64,000 nucleotides of DNA from positions 372,001 to 436,000 of the forward strand of contig NZ_CP133020.1 in NCBI RefSeq assembly GCF_030866825.1, read 5' to 3'. This DNA comes from Rathayibacter sp. SW19 (GTDB lineage Bacteria; Actinomycetota; Actinomycetes; Actinomycetales; Microbacteriaceae). Shown here piece after piece: positions 31,581-40,603 of the stretch. The notes beneath the pieces are model-generated. The model was given only the letters and a program-made list of their open reading frames with translations, was not told where the DNA came from and made no database searches. Position numbers and translations under genes: made by a program. Every line of letters starts with the position of its first letter. Positions within the stretch are counted from its first letter, which is position 1.

Positions 31581-33584
31581 CTACTTCTCCTGCACCGCGT
31601 GTGCTCCGCCCGCGGTTCCCACTGCCTGCACGCGGATGCCCGCGGTGTCGGCCGTCGGTTCGACCAGCGCGCCCATGCTGTCGGCTGCGCGTTTCGCGAA
31701 GGCTTCGGCCTGGTCGTCGGCCGCTTCCTGCAGTGCGGACTTGGCTCGCAACGTCGGCGTCTTGAAGAACAGGGCGAGCACGAACGCGATCAAGACGACG
31801 ATCATCGCAACCCAGTAGATCTCCACCGTCGACTGGCTGAATCCGACGAGGAACGGTTTAGTCAGTCGCGGGTCCGCACCGTTCAAGAACGACGTGTCAT
31901 TGATCGCGCTGCTGCCGCCGGACAAACTCGTCGACGACTTCATCTTCTTCTCGATCGTCGGAGCTGACGCGTTGATCACCGTGCTGCGCACGCTCTGCTT
32001 GGAGAAGTCCAGCGGCTGCGCTGGAACTTTGGCCGATGCAACGTCTTGTGGAACGCCCTGTTTGACGAGCGCGGCGACACCGGCCGCATGTGCGCCCTCC
32101 TGCGCACCCTTCTCGATCGGGGTCACGATCTTGCTGTAAATCATGTTCATGATCTTCGCGTTCTCCGGCGCGCTCGCCACCGTCGGCGTCATCGCAGCGT
32201 TCAACGCACTCTTGAGCGTGGCGTTTTCCGTCAGCGACGATTGGATGTTCAGCGGCATCACGGTGAACAGCAACGACAGCAAGACGGCCGTTCCGAGCGT
32301 CCCACCGATCTGCCGGAAGAACGTCGACGCACTCGTGGCAACGCCCATGTCCCGCAAGCCCACCGAGTTCTGGCTTGCGATCGTCAGGGTCTGCATCAAC
32401 TGGCCGAGGCCGAGGCCGATCAACAGCATGGCACCGGCAACGAACCAGTACGACGAGTCGTACTTCAGGAAGGTCAGGTAGAAGAATCCACCGGTCAGGA
32501 ACGCCGTACCGAGGATCGGGTAGATGCGGTACTTTCCATTTCGCGCGATCAACTGGCCGCTGGCAATCGACGCGATCATCAGACCGAGAATCATCGGCAG
32601 CATCTGGAAGCCGCTCTCAGTCGGCGTCGAACCGAGCACGATCTGCAGGTAGAGCGGGATCGTCATCATCGCGCCGAACATGCCGAAGCCGACCAGCACA
32701 CCGATCAGCGTCGCCATCGAGAACGTCGAAGAGTGGAACAGGTGGATCGGGATCAGAGCATCATCCTTCATGCGGATCTCAATGAAGATGAACGCGATGA
32801 CGCCGATCAGGCCAACGACGTAGCAGCCGATTGCGATAGCGCTGCTCCAACCCCAGGTCTGGCCCTCTTCTGCGACCAGCAGTAGCGGCACCAACGCCAC
32901 GATGACAGCGGTGGCACCCCACCAGTCGATACGCACGGAATGCCTGCTGATCTTCGGCAGGTGCAGGAACCGCAGCACCATGGCGAGGGCGATGAGGCCG
33001 ATCGGCACATTGATCAAGAACACCCAGCGCCAACCCGCGATCCAGAGGATCGAGCTGGTGCCCGCGAAGAGCCCGCCGATCAGCGGGCCGATGACGCTCG
33101 AGACGCCAAACACCGCAAGGAAGTAGCCCTGGTATTTTGCGCGCTCGCGTGGCGCGAGAATGTCACCCATGATCGCCAGCGGCATCGACATCAGGCCGCC
33201 GGCACCGAGACCTTGCACGGCGCGGAACACGGCGAGCTCGATCATCGACGACGAGAAAGACGAGAGGATCGAGCCGATGATGAAGACCACGATCGCGAAG
33301 ATGAACAGAGGGCGGCGGCCGAAGATGTCGGAGAGCTTGCCGTAGATCGGAGTCGAAATCGTCGACACGATCAGATAAGCGGTGGTGACCCAGGCCTGCA
33401 GGCTGAGCCCGTGCAGATCGTCACCGATTGTGCGGATGGCGGTTCCGACGACGGTCTGATCGAGAGCGGAGAGAAACATCCCCGCCATCAGGCCGAAGAT
33501 CACGAACATGATCATCCGGTGGGTCATGACCGGATTGGCGGTGCGCGCCAACTCGGGTTGTGGTGCAGCGTCGGCGTGTGACAT
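31581..33584 (-). CDS. DHA2-type MFS multidrug exporter
   Basis: 667 residues with 14 predicted membrane helices. FLSALDQTVVGTAIRTIGDDL (motif D1 of 14-helix drug:H+ antiporters), YGKLSDIFGRRPLF (motif A) and ISTPIYGK are typical of the EmrB/QacA family. A large extracytoplasmic loop of about 150 residues lies before the last helix (SLTENATLKSALNAAM through GADPRLTKPF), as in many actinobacterial members. No TetR or MarR regulator is adjacent; an imperfect TTTGC/GCAAA inverted repeat lies upstream (33652-33668). Confidence 0.9.
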   Translation of the reverse strand: MSHADAAPQPELARTANPVMTHRMIMFVIFGLMAGMFLSALDQTVVGTAIRTIGDDLHGLSLQAWVTTAYLIVSTISTPIYGKLSDIFGRRPLFIFAIVVFIIGSILSSFSSSMIELAVFRAVQGLGAGGLMSMPLAIMGDILAPRERAKYQGYFLAVFGVSSVIGPLIGGLFAGTSSILWIAGWRWVFLINVPIGLIALAMVLRFLHLPKISRHSVRIDWWGATAVIVALVPLLLVAEEGQTWGWSSAIAIGCYVVGLIGVIAFIFIEIRMKDDALIPIHLFHSSTFSMATLIGVLVGFGMFGAMMTIPLYLQIVLGSTPTESGFQMLPMILGLMIASIASGQLIARNGKYRIYPILGTAFLTGGFFYLTFLKYDSSYWFVAGAMLLIGLGLGQLMQTLTIASQNSVGLRDMGVATSASTFFRQIGGTLGTAVLLSLLFTVMPLNIQSSLTENATLKSALNAAMTPTVASAPENAKIMNMIYSKIVTPIEKGAQEGAHAAGVAALVKQGVPQDVASAKVPAQPLDFSKQSVRSTVINASAPTIEKKMKSSTSLSGGSSAINDTSFLNGADPRLTKPFLVGFSQSTVEIYWVAMIVVLIAFVLALFFKTPTLRAKSALQEAADDQAEAFAKRAADSMGALVEPTADTAGIRVQAVGTAGGAHAVQEK

Positions 33585-33802
33585 TGATCCTCTTCAAGGG
33601 GGGAGGGATGTCGAGGCCATCGACATCCACCGTCGTTGGCAGGCACAAAAGTTTGCGCAGGGTGCAAAGTTACACCCGCGCACCGTCTGAGGCAATGCGT
33701 TGCGGCTGTGCATCCTCTCCGTTCGCCAGCGGCGAACTAATTGAATCCCTCAGCTGTGCACAGGCGTTTCTGAGGCCGGCAGGGTAGCTTGTCCGGATCG
33801 TT

Positions 33803-34723
33803 ATGCGCCCCTTTCACGACTTCCCCAACGTTTCTCGCGCACGACGGCGGCGTCATGCCGCCATCGTCGTATTCAGCACCGCCGTCGCTCTGGCTCTGGT
33901 CGGCTGCACTGCCGCTCCGGATGCCGGGCACACCGCCGGGTCCCCTGCAACGACGGCCGTCGCGACTCCGGCCGTTGCGTCCGTGTCATCGGCGGTTGCG
34001 TCAGTGGTGGAGCAGCAGACGGTGACGATCACCGGCAGGGCGCTCGGAAAGGTGAAGACCGTGCAGTTCGGCTCGCAGGCCGCCGAGATCACCGGCAAGC
34101 GCACAGCGGACAAGCTCACCGTGACGGCGCCTGCGGCGGCGAACTATCAGCCGACCATAGTGCCGGTCACACTCCTCGACGGCCAGGGCAAGCCCATCGC
34201 CACCAAGCCCGCCGCGTACGCATATACGGCGAGCAGTGGAGTGGCGAAGCAGCTCGAGTACGCGCTGACGTATTGGAAGAGCTACAACACTGCCGAGTAC
34301 GGTGACCTCAATCCGGTCGGTGGCGACTGCGCCAACTTCGTCAGCCAAACGCTCGTCGCACGCGGCTGGACCATGAACGACGAATGGTACAACCACGATG
34401 CTGCAGGCGACTGGAGCCCCGCGTGGGGATACGTGCCCGCGATGGATGATTACTTCGCCAGCAACGCGGCGTCGCTTGGGCTGCAGGAGTTCAACTTCGA
34501 TCAACGCAGTCAGATCGCCGTCGGCGACATCGTCGTCTTCGAATGGAACGGTGACACCTCGCCGGATCACGTGCAGGTCGTGACGAAGGTCACGAACGTG
34601 AACGGCACGATCAAGATCGAGATGGCCAGCCACAACGACGACTACGACTTCCGTGATCTGGACAACGAGATCACTGTGGAGCACCCGGGGGCAACAGGGC
34701 ATTTCTGGCATTTGACACGCTGA
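33803..34723 (+). CDS. Secreted amidase-domain lipoprotein
   Basis: 306 residues. A basic N-terminus, hydrophobic helix and lipobox LVGC (Cys 35) make it a surface lipoprotein. Residues about 70-140 resemble an IPT/TIG-like beta domain (VTITGRALGKVKTVQFGS). The C-terminal 160 residues match the Amidase_6 type cysteine amidase: DCANFVSQTLVARGW with the catalytic Cys, and DHVQVVTKV with His. Probably a cell-wall peptide amidase. It forms a secreted-hydrolase pair with the VanY-like gene 52 bases downstream. Confidence 0.8.
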   Translation: MRPFHDFPNVSRARRRRHAAIVVFSTAVALALVGCTAAPDAGHTAGSPATTAVATPAVASVSSAVASVVEQQTVTITGRALGKVKTVQFGSQAAEITGKRTADKLTVTAPAAANYQPTIVPVTLLDGQGKPIATKPAAYAYTASSGVAKQLEYALTYWKSYNTAEYGDLNPVGGDCANFVSQTLVARGWTMNDEWYNHDAAGDWSPAWGYVPAMDDYFASNAASLGLQEFNFDQRSQIAVGDIVVFEWNGDTSPDHVQVVTKVTNVNGTIKIEMASHNDDYDFRDLDNEITVEHPGATGHFWHLTR

Positions 34724-34775
34724 CTGGGGCGAGCGCCACGGCTGCGAACAGCGCGCGCGGCCCTAAGCTCGATTT

Positions 34776-35639
34776 GTGACTCTGCGACGTGCGCCCAAGC
34801 GTGTGTATCGACGGCGTCGGGTGATCGTTCTCTCGGTGAGTATCGGCGTCGTCGCAGTGCTCGCCACTGCCGCCGGGGCCATCGCGGCCTGCACGACGAT
34901 CTCACCGCCGAGGGAAACCGCCTCTACGCACGACGCTGCGGGCCGCGCTGAACCCAGTTCCACGCCGCCTGGCCCGGCCGCCCGGCCGACACCGACGGCA
35001 CTCGGCCAACCGATCCCGGTCGTGACCTTCGACAAGGGCGCGCATTCTCTCGACGACCCCGCGAGCATCTGGGTGATCGCAAACAAGTCGCGTCCGCTCA
35101 ATCCGAAAACCTACGCACCCACCGACCTTGTCTATCCAGACGTGCCGAATGTGAACCACCAGCCGATGCGACAGGAGACGGCCACTGCGCTCGTGGCGAT
35201 GTTCGCCGCCGCACGCACGGAAGCGGGGCTGGGCTTGTCCGTGCAGAGCGCGTATCGCTCGTATGACACGCAGGTGCGGGTCTACAACCAGGATGTCGCG
35301 GCCCACGGGCAGGCGTATGCCGATACAGACACCGCTCGGCCGGGCACAAGCGAACACCAGACCGGGCTGGCCGTCGATATCAGCGCGGTGCCGGCATCCT
35401 GTTCTCTGGACGCCTGCTTCGGCACCACGCCGCAGGGCATCTGGCTCGCCGCCAACGCTTGGCGGTTCGGATTTCTGCTGCGCTACCCGGCAGACAAAGT
35501 CGCCGTGACCGGGTACACCTACGAACCGTGGCACTTCCGTTACATCGGCACCGACCTTGCGGCGCAGCTGCACAAGACCGGGGTGACAACGCTCGAGGAG
35601 TTCTTCGGTGTGCCAGGGGGCACGGTCTACCCGCAGTGA
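34776..35639 (+). CDS. VanY-type D-Ala-D-Ala carboxypeptidase
   Basis: 287 residues, with one N-terminal membrane anchor (VIVLSVSIGVVAVLATAAGAIAA as helix), a Pro-rich linker, then the M15B zinc peptidase domain: SAYRSYDTQ, GTSEHQTGLAVDIS (S-x-H-x4-G-x3-D zinc motif) and YEPWHFRYIG (catalytic Glu and third zinc His). It trims the terminal D-Ala of peptidoglycan stem peptides. There is no vanHAX-like context, so a housekeeping wall role is likelier than resistance. Confidence 0.88.
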   Translation: MTLRRAPKRVYRRRRVIVLSVSIGVVAVLATAAGAIAACTTISPPRETASTHDAAGRAEPSSTPPGPAARPTPTALGQPIPVVTFDKGAHSLDDPASIWVIANKSRPLNPKTYAPTDLVYPDVPNVNHQPMRQETATALVAMFAAARTEAGLGLSVQSAYRSYDTQVRVYNQDVAAHGQAYADTDTARPGTSEHQTGLAVDISAVPASCSLDACFGTTPQGIWLAANAWRFGFLLRYPADKVAVTGYTYEPWHFRYIGTDLAAQLHKTGVTTLEEFFGVPGGTVYPQ

Positions 35640-35660
35640 CGCAGCGTCGATTGCTACCCC

Positions 35661-35790
35661 GTTGGTCGAGTATGCTGCCCCGTTGGTCGAGTAGCCCGCG
35701 AGCGCAGCGAGCAGGCGTATCGAGACCCCGACAGGTCGGCTCACGGGCCTGGGTACAGTCGCCCTTCGACAAGCTCACGGACAGGCGCGC
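35661..35790 (+). repeat. REP-like copies between the VanY-like and pgm genes
   Basis: A short and a full copy of the GTTGGTCGAGTAG...CGTATCGAGACC repeat lie at 35661-35728. A second type, GCCCTTCGACAAGCTCACGG, follows at 35761-35780; it is the family whose reverse complement (GGTCCCTGAGCTTGCCGAAG) also occurs inside pgm. Confidence 0.8.
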
Positions 35791-35810
35791 CCCACTCGAC
35801 CGCCGGTAGC

Positions 35811-37541
35811 TCAGGCGATCGCCGCGTCGACGATCGCGCGCGCCTCGGCTTGCACCCGGCGCAAGTGTTCGAGACCGAGGAACGACTCCGCGTAAATCTT
35901 GTAAACGTCTTCCGTTCCGCTCGGCCGTGCGGCGAACCAGGCGTTCTCGGTGACGACCTTCACGCCGCCGACCGCCGCGTCGTTGCCGGGAGCCCGCGAC
36001 AGTTTCGCGATGATCGGCTCTCCGGCCAACTCGGTGGCGACGATCGCGTCGCCGTCGAGCTTGCCGAGCGCGGCCTTCTGCGCCTTCGTCGCGACGGCAT
36101 CCACCCGCTCGTACACAGGGTCGCCGAACTGTTCGGTCAGTTCCCCGTACAGCTTCGACGGACTCTTGCCCGTGACCGCGATGATCTCTGCGGCCAGCAG
36201 TGCCAGCAGGATGCCGTCTTTGTCTGTCGTCCAGGCGCTGCCGTCCATGCGCAGAAAGCTTGCGCCGGCGCTTTCCTCGCCGCCGAAGCCGACCGAGCCG
36301 TCGACCAGCCCGGGAACGAACCATTTGAACCCGACCGGCACCTCCCACAGTCGGCGCCCGAGCGAGCTCGCAACGCGATCGATCATGGAAGAGGAGACGA
36401 GGGTTTTGCCGATGGCGGCATCCGCTCGCCAGTTCGGTCGATGCGCGTAGAGATACTGGATCGCGACGGCGAGGTAGTGGTTGGGGTTCATCAGCCCGCC
36501 ATCCGGCGTGACGATGCCGTGCCGGTCGGCATCCGCGTCGTTGCCGGTGAGCACGTCGAAGTCGTCTTTGCGGGCGAGAACGGATGCCATCGCCGACTTG
36601 CTCGACGGATCCATGCGGATCTTGCCGTCCCAGTCCAGGGTCATAAAGCCCCACCGGGCGTCGACGTTCGGGTTGACGACGGTGAGGTCAAGCCCGTAGT
36701 GATCGCGGATGGTCGCCCAGTAGCTGACGCTCGCGCCGCCCAGCGGATCGGCGCCGATCTTCACTCCGGCCTTCTTGATCGCGGCGATGTCGATGATGTT
36801 CTCGAGGTCGGCCACGTAGTGCTTGCGAAAGTCATACGTATCTACGGCGCTGGCCTGCGCACGCCGCACCTCGCGCATGCCGTCTGCGATGATCTCGTTC
36901 GCCCGGTTGGCAATCCAGGAGGTCGCGTCGCTGTCGGCCGGGCCGCCGTGCGGCGGGTTGTACTTGAAGCCGCCGTCGCGCGGAGGGTTGTGGCTGGGAG
37001 TGACAACGATGCCGTCGGCCAGCCCAGCCCCAGCGCTTGCCGTTCCGGTCGCTGCGCGTGCCGCTCCGGTCGCTGCCCTTGCCCCTCCGGTCCCTGAGCT
37101 TGCCCGTCCGGTCCCTGAGCTTGCCGAAGGGCCGCCACTCGGCCCGTGCTTCTTGTTATACGCGATGATCGCGTGACTGACCGCCGGAGTGGGCGTGTAA
37201 TCGCCGTGCGCGTCAACACGCACGTGCACACTGTTGCCGACGAGCACCTCGAGTGCCGTCGTCTGCGCCGGTGCGCTGAGCGCGTGCGTGTCTGATCCGA
37301 TGAACAGCGGGCCGGTGATGCCCTGCGCAGCTCGGTACTCGACGATCGCCTGGGTCGTGGCGGCGATATGGTCGTCGTTGAACGCCGTGTCGAAGGCGCT
37401 GCCTCGGTGGCCGCTCGTGCCGAAGACGACGCGCTGGCCGGGGATGGACGCATCCGGCTTCAACGTGTAATACGCATGCACGAGCGCCTCCACGTCGATC
37501 AGGTCTGAATCCTGGGCCGGAGTTCCCGCGCGATCGTTCAT
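35811..37541 (-). CDS. pgm: Phosphoglucomutase with an in-frame repeat insertion
   Basis: 576 residues. It interconverts glucose-1-phosphate and glucose-6-phosphate. Signatures: FGTSGHRGSAFD near the N-terminus, the phosphoserine loop GIVVTPSHNPPRDGGFKYNPPHGG, the metal loop TGNDADADRHGI and the sugar-binding FGGEESAGASF. ATG 37541 matches the family start; an open frame to 38075 is spurious. Between HAIIAYNKKHGP and GLADGIVV, residues about 133-171 form an extra Gly/Ser/Ala/Thr-rich stretch of 7-residue repeats encoded by a REP-like tandem array, directly before the active-site loop. Normal enzymes have only a few residues here. Confidence 0.92.
   Translation of the reverse strand: MNDRAGTPAQDSDLIDVEALVHAYYTLKPDASIPGQRVVFGTSGHRGSAFDTAFNDDHIAATTQAIVEYRAAQGITGPLFIGSDTHALSAPAQTTALEVLVGNSVHVRVDAHGDYTPTPAVSHAIIAYNKKHGPSGGPSASSGTGRASSGTGGARAATGAARAATGTASAGAGLADGIVVTPSHNPPRDGGFKYNPPHGGPADSDATSWIANRANEIIADGMREVRRAQASAVDTYDFRKHYVADLENIIDIAAIKKAGVKIGADPLGGASVSYWATIRDHYGLDLTVVNPNVDARWGFMTLDWDGKIRMDPSSKSAMASVLARKDDFDVLTGNDADADRHGIVTPDGGLMNPNHYLAVAIQYLYAHRPNWRADAAIGKTLVSSSMIDRVASSLGRRLWEVPVGFKWFVPGLVDGSVGFGGEESAGASFLRMDGSAWTTDKDGILLALLAAEIIAVTGKSPSKLYGELTEQFGDPVYERVDAVATKAQKAALGKLDGDAIVATELAGEPIIAKLSRAPGNDAAVGGVKVVTENAWFAARPSGTEDVYKIYAESFLGLEHLRRVQAEARAIVDAAIA
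37025..37137. repeat. 21-bp tandem array of REP-type units inside pgm
   Basis: Four or more 21-bp units starting CCGGTCGCTG or CCGGTCCCTG; the last two contain GGTCCCTGAGCTTGCC, related to the element at 35761. The unit length is a multiple of three, so pgm stays in frame and gains 7-residue repeats such as GGARAAT and GAARAAT. Confidence 0.85.
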
Positions 37542-37571
37542 GCCCCCAGTCTGGCACCGCGGCTCCATTTC

Positions 37572-37651
37572 CAAAACGACGGAGATTCTGCAGGAAACGC
37601 CGACCGTGCGCGGCGCGCGGCGGCCTGTCGCGCAGGATCTCCGTCGTTTTG
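37572..37651. repeat. Large inverted repeat between pgm and pheA
   Basis: Two 20-bp arms (37572-37591 and 37632-37651), fully paired except for one T-G wobble, around a 40-base GC-rich spacer. They contain AAAACGACGGAGAT and its complement. Both genes start outwards from here, so it sits exactly in the shared promoter region. Confidence 0.75.
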
Positions 37652-37682
37652 TGAGCGCCACGAGTGTTCTAGGCTCAGGGGC

Positions 37683-38681
37683 ATGAGTGTGAGCCCCGGC
37701 AACGAAGAGACCTACAGTTTTCTCGGCCCGACCGGCACGTTCACGGAGGCCGCTCTCGCCCAGGTGCCCGAAGCGGCGGGCAAGCCGTGGCGGGCCGTCA
37801 ACAACGTGGGGGAGGCGCTCGCGGATGTCGTCGAAGGCCGCAGCGTCGCCGCGATGATCGCGCTGGAGAACTCGATCGAGGGCGGCGTCACCGTCGCACA
37901 GGATGCGCTCGCAACGATCCCGGGGCTGCGGATCATCGGTGAGTACCTCGTGCCCGTCGGTTTCGTGCTCGTCGCCCGTGCGGGCACGACGCTGGCCGAC
38001 GTGAAGACCGTCGCGGCGCATCCGGTCGCCTATGCGCAGTGCCAGACCTGGCTGAACGAGAACCTGCCGGAGCACGACCAGGTCCCCGCGTCGAGCAACG
38101 TTCAGGCTGCCGCCTCACTTCTCGTGACGGATGCCGTCGGGCACTTCACCAGTGCAGCCGACGCTGCGATTGCACCCCCGAACATCCTCGACCACCTCGA
38201 CAACCTGGTCGTGTTGGCAGAGGGCATCATCGACAACCCGAACGCGATCACCCGGTTCGCGCTGGTCAGCCGCAGCCGCCGCATCCCGCAGCCGACCGGC
38301 GCGGACAAGACCAGCCTCATCGCCGAGCTGCCTGACGATCAGGCCGGAGCCTTGCTCGGTCTGCTCGAGCAGTTCTCGACCCGCGGCATCAACCTGAGCC
38401 TGATCCAGTCGCGGCCGATCGGCGACGCGCTCGGGCGCTATCGCTTCGTGATCGACGCCGACGGTCACGTGCACGAAGAGCGGATGGCGGATGCCCTGCT
38501 CGGGCTGCGCAGATTCAGCCCCAAGCTGATCTTCCTCGGCTCGTACCCACGCGCCGACCACGTGCCGGTCGACTATCACAATCGCTACAGCGATGACGTG
38601 TTCATCGAGGCGCGCGACTGGTTGCGCGGGTTGCTCACCGAGGAACCGGACGACAACGAGTCCGCCGCGGCCGGCGGCTGA
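37683..38681 (+). CDS. pheA: Prephenate dehydratase
   Basis: 332 residues. Converts prephenate to phenylpyruvate in phenylalanine synthesis. The catalytic domain (1-200) has YSFLGPTGTFTEAAL, ALENSIEGGVT, AHPVAYAQCQTWL and the NAITRFALV motif with the catalytic Thr-Arg-Phe. The C-terminal ACT domain (205-300) has RGINLSLIQSRP, the usual phenylalanine-binding 'ESRP' element with Gln for Glu, so feedback control is likely. It is a free-standing dehydratase, without chorismate mutase, as normal in Actinobacteria. Confidence 0.93.
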   Translation: MSVSPGNEETYSFLGPTGTFTEAALAQVPEAAGKPWRAVNNVGEALADVVEGRSVAAMIALENSIEGGVTVAQDALATIPGLRIIGEYLVPVGFVLVARAGTTLADVKTVAAHPVAYAQCQTWLNENLPEHDQVPASSNVQAAASLLVTDAVGHFTSAADAAIAPPNILDHLDNLVVLAEGIIDNPNAITRFALVSRSRRIPQPTGADKTSLIAELPDDQAGALLGLLEQFSTRGINLSLIQSRPIGDALGRYRFVIDADGHVHEERMADALLGLRRFSPKLIFLGSYPRADHVPVDYHNRYSDDVFIEARDWLRGLLTEEPDDNESAAAGG

Positions 38682-38736
38682 CCGCTCGATCGTTGCGCCC
38701 GCCGGATGGACGGTGCGGTGCGGGCAAGGAGGCCGG

Positions 38737-39306
38737 ATGTCATCGAAAGACGAAGCGCGGCGGCAGCCTGATGCGGCCGGCCCGCCGGAACCGAGGATCG
38801 ACCCCCGCTTCGACCCCGCATTCCAACGCGGCTATCGGCCGGGCCACGCCGCGCCACGGCACGACGCGGTGCCCGAAAACGTGGGGAACGACGCCGTGGG
38901 GAACGGCGCCAAGGGCCCGGGAAACGCAGCCTCGGAAGAGGTCGCTCCGTTCGATGACGAGGCCCAGAACTTCGAACCGCGGGCGTTCGAACCGGCGAAC
39001 TTTGAACCGCCGGCTTTCGAACCGCCGGCTTTCGAACCCCGGGCTCCGCGCACGAACCCGTACCTGAGGGCGCTGTGGATCATCGGCATCGGGTTCGTCG
39101 TCGCGGGGATCGGGCTGCAACTGTGGGCGCAGACCGAAGCGGTGAACGTGTCGTACGATCCGCGGGGCGGAGTTCCGTTGAACGCCGTGCTTCTCAACCT
39201 CGCATACTCTGTTGGCGGCCCACTGATCACGACTGGGCTCGCGACGGTCGTCGGCCTGCTGTTCCTCCTCGCCGTTCGCCATCACCAGGGGCAGCGTCGG
39301 CCATGA
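38737..39306 (+). CDS. Membrane protein with FEPPA repeats
   Basis: 189 residues. An AAGGAGG site four bases before ATG 38737 fixes the start. The first 108 residues are hydrophilic and disordered, ending in five consecutive five-residue repeats of the FEPPA type (about residues 80-105, encoded by 15-bp DNA repeats near 38975-39047). Then come two membrane helices (LWIIGIGFVVAGIGLQLWA and PLITTGLATVVGLLFLLAV). No family recognised, though the two-helix part looks like a conserved small actinobacterial membrane protein. Its stop overlaps the next gene (ATGA). Confidence 0.75.
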   Translation: MSSKDEARRQPDAAGPPEPRIDPRFDPAFQRGYRPGHAAPRHDAVPENVGNDAVGNGAKGPGNAASEEVAPFDDEAQNFEPRAFEPANFEPPAFEPPAFEPRAPRTNPYLRALWIIGIGFVVAGIGLQLWAQTEAVNVSYDPRGGVPLNAVLLNLAYSVGGPLITTGLATVVGLLFLLAVRHHQGQRRP

Positions 39307-39551
39307 GCCGATTGGTGTGGGCGGTTGGCGCATTCGCCGTGCTGGCGCTGCTTGCGGCGGCCGCACTCGAGGTGTTCACGTTGTCGGCGCAGCCAGCAGG
39401 GGTGATAGCGGTCAACGGCAGCATGACGCCCGTCGTTGTCATGCTGAGTTTGGTGCCCGCCTGGATCCGAATCCTTATGACCCTCGGACTCACCGCCGGG
39501 GTCGGTGTGCTCTTCGCGCTGGCCGTGCACTGGGACAGGCGAGCGCTCTAG
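39303..39551 (+). CDS. Small two-helix membrane protein
   Basis: 82 residues with two or three hydrophobic stretches (VGAFAVLALLAAAALEVFTL and ILMTLGLTAGVGVLFALAV). The ATG overlaps the preceding stop by four bases, so it is coupled to the FEPPA-repeat protein; the two may form a membrane pair. Family unknown. It overlaps the stop of the convergent lipid kinase gene. Confidence 0.7.
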   Translation: MSRLVWAVGAFAVLALLAAAALEVFTLSAQPAGVIAVNGSMTPVVVMLSLVPAWIRILMTLGLTAGVGVLFALAVHWDRRAL

Positions 39552-40540
39552 TGCGGTACCTTCACGACGAGAGCACCGGCATCCGCCCACAACCGGATGC
39601 GCGTGACGGCGCCGAAACTGTCGCCGTCCAACTCGACCTCCTGAGGTTCGTCGACACGGATGGTGACGCCCCGACCGCGCAGGTAGGTCAGCATCTTCGA
39701 GGTGTCTGACCCGGTGTAACGCACGATCCTGCGTCCGAGCGCACTTCGGCGCAACACGCGGTCTTCCCAACCGACCTTGCGCCAGATCGTCAGCCAGCCG
39801 AACAGGTTGCGCGGTTGCAGCACGGCGATGTCGAGTTCGCCATCATCCAACTCGGCGCCGGGCATCAGTTCGATGTTTCCGGGGAGCACTCCGCAGTTGC
39901 CAGTCAATATCATCCCGACGTGCGCTGAGTGCTCACTCTGCCCATCGATTCGGTAGCGGATGTGGATCTTATCCGCACCGGGCAGTGAACGCATGCCGCT
40001 TTCGACATATGCAAGCCAGCCGACGCGCTGTTTGAGTGCTGAATTCGTGTTGGCGATCAACGCGGCGTCCAGACCGAGACCGGCCATCACCACGAACCCG
40101 TCTTGGAATTGCGTGCCGTCCGCCCTGGTGAACTCCGCAACGCCTGCGTCAATGGTGCGGTCGGCGCCGGAGAACGCAATCGCGACGGATTCCGCTGTGT
40201 CCGACAGCGGCAGGCCCAGGTTGCGCGCGAGGAGGTTCCCGGTGCCACCTGGAATGATTCCGAGCGAGACCCCGCTGCCGCGAAGCGCGTGCGCAACCGC
40301 GCGCACCGTTCCGTCGCCGCCGGAGGCCAACACAAGCTGGGCTCCTGCAGCCAGCGCCTGCGCCGCCATACCGAAACCCGGATCCTCCGCGCTCGTCTCG
40401 AGCCACAGCGTGTCCGTCCACCCGCCCGCACGAGCGGATGCTCTCACCGCCTTTTTCAGGACCTTGACGTTGTCCTTGCCCGGGTGGAAGATCACCGCGG
40501 CGCGCCGAACCTTTGAGACGGGGGGCAATGACGCGGTCAC
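39548..40540 (-). CDS. Diacylglycerol/lipid kinase family protein (YegS/DgkB type)
   Basis: 330 residues. The ATP-binding signature LVLASGGDGTVRAVAHAL and GIIPGGTGNLLARNLGLP identify the DAGK catalytic domain; PGNIELMPGAELDDGELDIAVLQP is the second conserved block. GTG 40540 follows AAGGGGG; the upstream open frame to 40822 lies over serS. It may phosphorylate diacylglycerol or a related lipid. It is divergent from serS, 63 bases apart. Confidence 0.88.
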   Translation of the reverse strand: MTASLPPVSKVRRAAVIFHPGKDNVKVLKKAVRASARAGGWTDTLWLETSAEDPGFGMAAQALAAGAQLVLASGGDGTVRAVAHALRGSGVSLGIIPGGTGNLLARNLGLPLSDTAESVAIAFSGADRTIDAGVAEFTRADGTQFQDGFVVMAGLGLDAALIANTNSALKQRVGWLAYVESGMRSLPGADKIHIRYRIDGQSEHSAHVGMILTGNCGVLPGNIELMPGAELDDGELDIAVLQPRNLFGWLTIWRKVGWEDRVLRRSALGRRIVRYTGSDTSKMLTYLRGRGVTIRVDEPQEVELDGDSFGAVTRIRLWADAGALVVKVPH

Positions 40541-40603
40541 CCCCCTTACCGTACTCGTATGCGCACAGCAGGCGACATGGGCGCGCTTGCGTAGACTTGC
40601 CGT

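Noticed and set aside
32046..32885. 279-codon plus-strand frame opposite the DHA2 exporter
   Set aside because: Low-complexity Arg/Gln/Asp/His translation, typical antisense shadow of a membrane protein.
33652..33668. TTTGC/GCAAA inverted repeat upstream of the DHA2 exporter as a TetR operator
   Set aside because: Only five bases per arm with a 7-base spacer and no adjacent regulator; too weak to list as a feature.
35380..36654. 424-codon open frame on the minus strand
   Set aside because: It overlaps pgm and the VanY-like gene in other frames, with Arg-rich translation and no motif; a shadow of high-GC coding DNA.
37542..38075. Upstream extension of the pgm frame by 178 codons
   Set aside because: It runs antisense through pheA and has no homology; the family start is ATG 37541.
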